In this document: positions 60,150 through 64,000 of the stretch, in pieces | How positions within the stretch are numbered: the stretch's first letter is position 1 | How the letters are laid out: each line of letters begins with the position of its first letter | Assembly (NCBI GenBank): GCA_910588505.1 | Contig: CAJUPQ010000003.1 | Span: 1-64,000 of the forward strand | DNA: 64,000 nucleotides | DNA from: an uncultured Hungatella sp. | GTDB lineage: Bacteria > Bacillota > Clostridia > Lachnospirales > Lachnospiraceae | Direction: 5' to 3' | Notes under the pieces: generated by a model | The model's database searches: none | What the model was told of the DNA's origin: nothing | The model's input: the letters and a program-made list of their open reading frames with translations, nothing else | Translations under genes and position numbers: made by a program

Positions 60150-61007
60150 ATGACAATGGAACAAAGGATTCGGGAACTTCTTGTGATGACAGGGGCCACG
60201 TTTATTATTGCCGCCGCGGTGTTCTTCTTTTTGATTCCAAGCCACGCGGCGGTCAGCTCTGTGTCGGGGCTGGCCATGGTGCTGTCCAATTTTGTGCCCC
60301 TGTCCATATCCGGCATTACTATGGTGCTGAATGTGGTCCTGCTGGCAGTGGGATTTCTGCTGTGCGGCCATGAATTTGGCTTTAAGACGGTGTACACTTC
60401 TGTTCTTCTGCCGGTGTTTATGGGGATGTTTGAGATCCTTCTGCCAGACAACGGTTCCATCTCCGGGGACGCCATGCTGGACGTGGTGTGCTATATTTTT
60501 ACGGTGAGCATCGGGCTTAGTATTCTGTTTAACATGAACGCGTCCTCCGGCGGGCTGGACATTGTGGCCAAGATTTTGAACCGGTATCTGCACATGGACT
60601 TGGGAAAGGCCATGGGCCTTAGCGGCATGCTGGTGGCCTTAAGCTCCGCCTTTGCCTACGATAAGAAAACCGTGGTGTTAAGCGTTCTTGGGACATACCT
60701 TAACGGCGTGGTGCTGGACTATTTTATTTTCGGGCAGAACATAAAGCGGAGAGTCTGCATTATTTCGAAGAACAAGGAAAAGCAGATCTGTGACTGGATC
60801 TTGTATACGCTGAAAAGCGGGGCCACCATCTATGAGGCCAGAGGGGCCTATGACGGGATCGCGCGCAATGAGATCATTACCATTGTGGACAAACATGAGT
60901 ACCAGAAGCTGATGCAGTACGTGACAAAGGAGGACCCGGCGGCTTTTGTTACGGTGTACAATGTCAGCGATATGAGGTATATACCTAAGGGGAGAGGGAT
61001 GGTGTGA
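60150..61007 (+). CDS. YitT-family membrane protein (DUF161/DUF2179)
   Basis: A 285-residue protein with about five membrane helices (to about residue 190), containing NMNASSGGLDIVAKILNRYL, and a cytoplasmic DUF2179 domain (YTLKSGATIYEARGAYDG, IITIVDKHEYQKL). These proteins are widespread in Firmicutes; function is unsettled. Starts immediately after the Rrf2 stop. Confidence 0.87.
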   Translation: MTMEQRIRELLVMTGATFIIAAAVFFFLIPSHAAVSSVSGLAMVLSNFVPLSISGITMVLNVVLLAVGFLLCGHEFGFKTVYTSVLLPVFMGMFEILLPDNGSISGDAMLDVVCYIFTVSIGLSILFNMNASSGGLDIVAKILNRYLHMDLGKAMGLSGMLVALSSAFAYDKKTVVLSVLGTYLNGVVLDYFIFGQNIKRRVCIISKNKEKQICDWILYTLKSGATIYEARGAYDGIARNEIITIVDKHEYQKLMQYVTKEDPAAFVTVYNVSDMRYIPKGRGMV

Positions 61008-61011
61008 GGAG

Positions 61012-61194
61012 ATGGTTCTTCCCAATGAGGACAGTGTGCTGGGCGGCGCCTTCACCTACCAGGATATCAAGAGCGTAAATGTGATCGTGATCTTTGAGAA
61101 AAGTACCGGGGGTTTTCACAAGACCAGGGATGCTTATGTACATCACGGGAAAGTGAGATTTGAGCCAAATGAAGGGCGCATAGCGGGCCGGTGA
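61012..61194 (+). CDS. Short ORF after yitT, uncertain
   Basis: 60 residues, VLPNEDSVLGGAFTYQDIKS to HGKVRFEPNEGRIAGR. Not recognised. GAGGAG lies immediately before the ATG, too close for a good site. It could be a real small protein of the operon or chance. Confidence 0.25.
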   Translation: MVLPNEDSVLGGAFTYQDIKSVNVIVIFEKSTGGFHKTRDAYVHHGKVRFEPNEGRIAGR

Positions 61195-61346
61195 TGGGGC
61201 GGAAATTTGAAATAGAAATGTCCACACAGGTATGGTACAATTAAGAAAAGCAAAGGCAGTGGGTATGCCTGTTTGACGGGGACCATATTTGATTCCGCCT
61301 GTGAGCAGGAGAGAACTGGAACTTTTGGCGGCAAAGCTTGGGTGAG

Positions 61347-61379
61347 AGAAGGGAACCCGTCAGCAGTTCCCTTCTTTTG
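61347..61379 (+). terminator. Terminator after the Rrf2-YitT operon
   Basis: AGAAGGGAAC (61347-61356) and GTTCCCTTCT (61366-61375) form a perfect 10-bp stem with a 9-base loop followed by TTTG. Confidence 0.75.
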
Positions 61380-61467
61380 AACAGAAACGAAAAGGATCGA
61401 CAAGACTTTCAAATGTGTTGGTCAATTATCAGTCAAGAATCCGTCGTCAGGTTTGGCAGGCCATGTC

Positions 61468-61821
61468 TTATTCTACAATGGCGTCATCTTTCGTGTAAGC
61501 TTCAAGGGAATTTGCTTTTACCTGGATGCAGATAAAGCGGATGGCCGTATCATCTGCCGCAAAGAACCGGCGTCTGGCAGCCGGGGCGATGGAAAGCCAA
61601 TCGCCGGCGGAAAGTTCTACGGTCTCCCCGTCAATAATTGCCTTGCCTTTTCCTTCAAGAACCGCGTAGATTTCTTCATTGTTCTTATGGGCATGGACAA
61701 AGGGCACGCTTGCGCCTGCGGGGAGATGGTTGATGCTGATTTCCGCACCGGTCAGGGAAAGCTGGTCGTGAAGCTCTGTTCTTGCATTGTCTGCTATGGT
61801 TACCTTGTTAAAATTTGCCAT
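61468..61821 (-). CDS. Cupin-domain protein
   Basis: A 117-residue single-cupin protein: motif 1 HAHKNNEEIYAVLEGKG (metal-binding His and Glu), motif 2 LSAGDWLSIAPAARR, where the usual second histidine is alanine. Likely a small metal-binding or sugar-binding protein; enzyme activity unknown. The start at 61821 is chosen for its GGAGGACC site; an ATG-type start further upstream is unlikely. Confidence 0.82.
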   Translation of the reverse strand: MANFNKVTIADNARTELHDQLSLTGAEISINHLPAGASVPFVHAHKNNEEIYAVLEGKGKAIIDGETVELSAGDWLSIAPAARRRFFAADDTAIRFICIQVKANSLEAYTKDDAIVE

Positions 61822-61949
61822 GATAGGTCCTCCGTTGAATTGATGTAATATTAATTGATACAACAATATTTATAACACGGAAATGTTGTAATGTCAATAG
61901 TTATAATAGGTTACAGGAATCACGGATACGGATTCCTTCACAAACAGAA

Positions 61950-62306
61950 GAGAAGGGTAAAAGAGGATATTGCTTTAATGGCGGAAATGGGATTTAGGCC
62001 AACTCAAATCAGGGGGAGACTCCTATGGAGGACGCGGGTATTAAACTACAGTCCATACACCATCTTTTGGTGGCTTCCGCCATGGCCAACCGGATAGCCC
62101 GCCAGATTAATCCTAGCTTTATGCTGGGAACTATGTGCGCCCTTTCAGGAATTTACCCGGCCACCTGCCATCCGGATGATGTGTTTGGAGCCTATGAGTT
62201 TCGGCGCAGGGCTTTAATGTTTTCGGATGTGACCATGAGAGGGTATCAGAACATGATCGGCTCTAACTGGGAATATTTGGGTTACTTCCGTAAAGATAAT
62301 GATTGA
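61950..62306 (+). pseudogene. 6-phospho-beta-glucosidase (GH1) remnant
   Basis: RRVKEDIALMAEMGFR at about 61950 is the GH1 N-terminal motif. It is followed, in another frame from 62025, by GIKLQSIHHLLVASAMANRI, INPSFMLGTMCALSGIYPAT and VFGAYEFRRRALMFSDVTMR, which in BglA-type enzymes lie about 120 residues further on. The catalytic glutamate region is missing and the frame stops at 62306. An internal deletion plus 3' loss is evident. Confidence 0.8.
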
Positions 62307-62388
62307 CGAAAGCCATAGTTTCATATAAAATGGGGAATGGATCTTTGATCTAATCACAGTAATGGTATAAAGAAAAGGAGAGATTTAT

Positions 62389-62544
62389 ATGAAGTATGTG
62401 TGCGACGTGTGCGGCTGGGAGTATGATGAGGAGAAAGGATACCCGGAAGGCGGTATCGCTCCCGGAACGAAGTGGGAGGATGTGCCGGAGGACTTTGAGT
62501 GTCCCCTGTGCTTTGTAGGCAAGGATCAGTTTTCAGAGGCGTAA
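62389..62544 (+). CDS. Rubredoxin
   Basis: A 51-residue rubredoxin starting MKYVCDVCGWEYDEEKGYPE, with iron ligands C5, C8, C38 and C41 (two CxxC knuckles). It is a one-electron carrier in oxygen or peroxide detoxification of anaerobes. AAAGGAG ribosome site; terminator follows at 62590. Too short for routine ORF calling. Confidence 0.93.
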   Translation: MKYVCDVCGWEYDEEKGYPEGGIAPGTKWEDVPEDFECPLCFVGKDQFSEA

Positions 62545-62589
62545 ACAGCCGGCTGTGCCTGGGGCGGACAAGGTCCCAGGTGACGGATA

Positions 62590-62620
62590 GGGGGAGCTGC
62601 CCTTGGCAGTTCCCCCTTGT
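62590..62620 (+). terminator. Terminator after rubredoxin
   Basis: GGGGGAGCTGCC and GGCAGTTCCCCC pair over 12 bp (one G-U) with a short loop, followed by TTGTCT. Confidence 0.8.
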
Positions 62621-63175
62621 CTGATGTAAAGACACCCTTGTATGAAACTGGTACAGGTATCTTTGAAGTCCTTATATGCATCCATATCAAACGGATCTGC
62701 CTTTTCTACAAAACGCAGTAAATAACTTTTGATTCTTGCATAAACGAGATTGATGATATACTCTTAAAGAGAAACCAGAACTGCTTTGTACGGAGCCTGA
62801 AATGCTGACATACACAAATATACTTTTGAAATGTGTACCCTGATCCCCGATACATTCTTTTAATTTGGAGGCCGCCAGACTTTGCTGCTTAAATAATTCA
62901 ATTCATCAATTTTGAAGTCGCAGTCCATGGTAAAATAAGCATAGCAGTTTTTGAAGTTATGTGATTGTGGATTAGGGGAATTTAATTTTTTAAATATAGT
63001 GGAAATGTATCAGAAAGTAATCTTAAAAAATGTCCGTTTGGATTTTCTGCCTATAAAGTTAAAAATTTCTCCTTCCCCTCTTTACAAATAATATAGTTAT
63101 GTTGTATCATAATTCCAGAAAGAAAAATACATTTATTTCTTACTCAAATTAACTTTCGTTTAAGGAGGACATATT
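62621..63175. other. A/T-rich region without an intact gene
   Basis: No supported gene. On the minus strand, short pieces such as YARIKSYLLRFVEKADPFDM look like former coding sequence broken by stops, but the family was not recognised. The last 120 bases are A/T-rich and should contain the promoter of the next gene. Confidence 0.45.
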
Positions 63176-63454
63176 ATGCCAAGAGGAGTAAAGAGGGAAG
63201 TCGTTTATACTGGAAAGGCTTTGAAGCTTCATGAGAAGATCCAGAAGCTGGAGACTGACCTGCGGGCAGCTAAGGAGGAGCTGAAGGTTGCCTACAAAGA
63301 GCAGTTAAAAGCTGAGAAGGCCGCGATCGCCAGGGAAAAGAAGGAGACTGCGGCAGCCGCAAAAAAAGCCTTAAAGGAAAACCAGGCTAAGATCCTTAAA
63401 GCGATCCAGGAATCGGGGAAGTCCCCGGAAGAGATTCTGGAGATGTTTAAGTAA
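63176..63454 (+). CDS. Small basic coiled-coil protein
   Basis: A 92-residue protein, strongly basic and alanine/lysine-rich: MPRGVKREVVYTGKALKLHE, a coiled coil (about 18-75), and a short end SGKSPEEILEMFK. Length, charge and the C-terminal motif suggest a small DNA-binding or nucleoid-type protein, though no named family is certain. AAGGAGGACA site; followed by a good terminator. Confidence 0.65.
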   Translation: MPRGVKREVVYTGKALKLHEKIQKLETDLRAAKEELKVAYKEQLKAEKAAIAREKKETAAAAKKALKENQAKILKAIQESGKSPEEILEMFK

Positions 63455-63474
63455 AAGGAACCTCTATAGAGATA

Positions 63475-63519
63475 ACCGCATCCGATCTTTTACGACCGGA
63501 CGCGGTTTCTTCTTTTTTA
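63475..63519. terminator. Terminator between the coiled-coil gene and the SDR gene
   Basis: ACCGCATCCG and CGGACGCGGT pair around CGATCTTTTACGAC (one mismatch region), followed by TTCTTCTTTTTT. It lies between converging genes. Confidence 0.75.
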
Positions 63520-63530
63520 CAGAATGGAAG

Positions 63531-64000
63531 TTATGAGGGCTGCTTTCCGATGTAAGCCTGGATGCCGCCGTCTACATAAAGGATCTGGCCGTTAACAAAG
63601 TCAGACGCGTCGGAAGCTAAAAATACTGCCGGTCCGCCAAGATCAGATGCCTCGCCCCAGCGGCCTGCCGGCGTCTTGGAAATGATAAACTGATCAAAGG
63701 GATGTCTGGAGCCGTCAGGCTGCACTTCACGCAGAGGAGCGGTCTGAGGCGTGGCGATATAACCTGGCCCGATGCCGTTGCACTGGATGTTGTGCTCGCC
63801 GTACTCGGAAGCGATATTCCTGGTGAGCATCTTTAAACCGCCCTTAGCCGCGGCGTAGGCGGATACGGTCTCGCGGCCGAACTCGGACATCATGGAACAG
63901 ATGTTGATGATCTTGCCGTGACCTTTCTTGATCATGGAGGGGATCACTGCTTTGGATACAATGAAAGGAGCGTTCAGATCCACATCGATGACCTGTCTGA
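63531..64000 (-). CDS. Short-chain dehydrogenase, gluconate 5-dehydrogenase type (partial)
   Basis: The C-terminal 156 residues of a classical SDR, reading off the right edge of the window. It has DLNAPFIVSKAVIPSMIKKG, the catalytic SAYAAAK (Tyr and Lys intact, unlike the cargo SDR), and the end NGQILYVDGGIQAYIGKQPS. The long segment between PQTAPLREVQPDGSRHPFDQ and TPAGRWGEASDLGGPAVFLA is typical of gluconate 5-dehydrogenase/2-deoxygluconate 3-dehydrogenase. The N-terminal cofactor-binding part lies outside the window. Confidence 0.85.
   Translation of the reverse strand, partial: RQVIDVDLNAPFIVSKAVIPSMIKKGHGKIINICSMMSEFGRETVSAYAAAKGGLKMLTRNIASEYGEHNIQCNGIGPGYIATPQTAPLREVQPDGSRHPFDQFIISKTPAGRWGEASDLGGPAVFLASDASDFVNGQILYVDGGIQAYIGKQPS

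Noticed and set aside
1..64000. CRISPR arrays, tRNA or rRNA genes
   Set aside because: No regularly spaced direct repeats, no cloverleaf with a GTTC arm pattern and no rRNA-like stretches were recognised on reading; a covariance search was not possible.

Overview
The window looks like a gut Lachnospiraceae / Clostridium cluster XIVa chromosome. It is a Gram-positive anaerobe by gene content: flavin-based electron bifurcation genes, rubredoxin, ZapA, LrgAB, SpoVE/FtsW-type and class B PBP genes, strong AGGAGG ribosome binding sites, and Clostridia-type mobile genes. No rRNA, tRNA or CRISPR array was recognised.

Positions 1-27660 appear to be the right-hand part of an integrative conjugative element (ICE) whose left end lies outside the window. 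Its backbone has a surface-protein block (SipW-type signal peptidase, TasA/camelysin-like protein, repeat protein, membrane-anchored protein; 453-3582), an LPD1-type protein (3595-5055), a regulator and sigma-like factor (20030-21576), a structured non-coding region (about 21700-22135) and three tandem large serine recombinases (22592-27639). Just past the last recombinase, 26 codons resemble the extreme C-terminus of a sporulation sigma factor (sigma-K type). This suggests that the element sits inside that gene, as skin elements do.

Between these backbone parts is a 14.5-kb metabolic cargo (5147-19701). It holds a TetR repressor with a palindromic operator, an Old Yellow Enzyme/dienoyl-CoA-reductase-type flavoenzyme, an orphan LuxR protein with a non-phosphorylatable receiver, a VOC protein, a degenerate EtfBA pair, a fumarate-reductase-family flavoprotein, an SDR, a four-helix membrane protein, FixC, FixX, a canonical EtfBA pair and NfnAB. 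It reads as a mobile reductive pathway with its own electron supply. Several catalytic residues are replaced (OYE Tyr to Cys, SDR Tyr to His, flavoprotein His/Arg lost), so the substrate is not predictable. A steroid, bile-acid-like or plant-derived enone/enoate is a guess only.

From 27985 onward the sequence is chromosomal: ruvAB-zapA-U32 peptidase-FtsW/RodA-PBP, lrgAB, a DUF4397 protein, MscS, a Sel1 protein, a GT51 transglycosylase, DUF523, EamA and ZIP transporters, and a sulfur operon (O-acetylhomoserine sulfhydrylase, cysK, Rrf2 regulator) with a paired-operator promoter. About 43.1-46.8 kb and 50.2-52.8 kb are graveyards of decayed genes. A compact operon of aconitase-like hydratase, citrate synthase and isocitrate dehydrogenase (53329-58010) would make 2-oxoglutarate. 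The right end has small regulators, a pentapeptide-repeat protein, YitT, a cupin, rubredoxin and an edge-truncated SDR.
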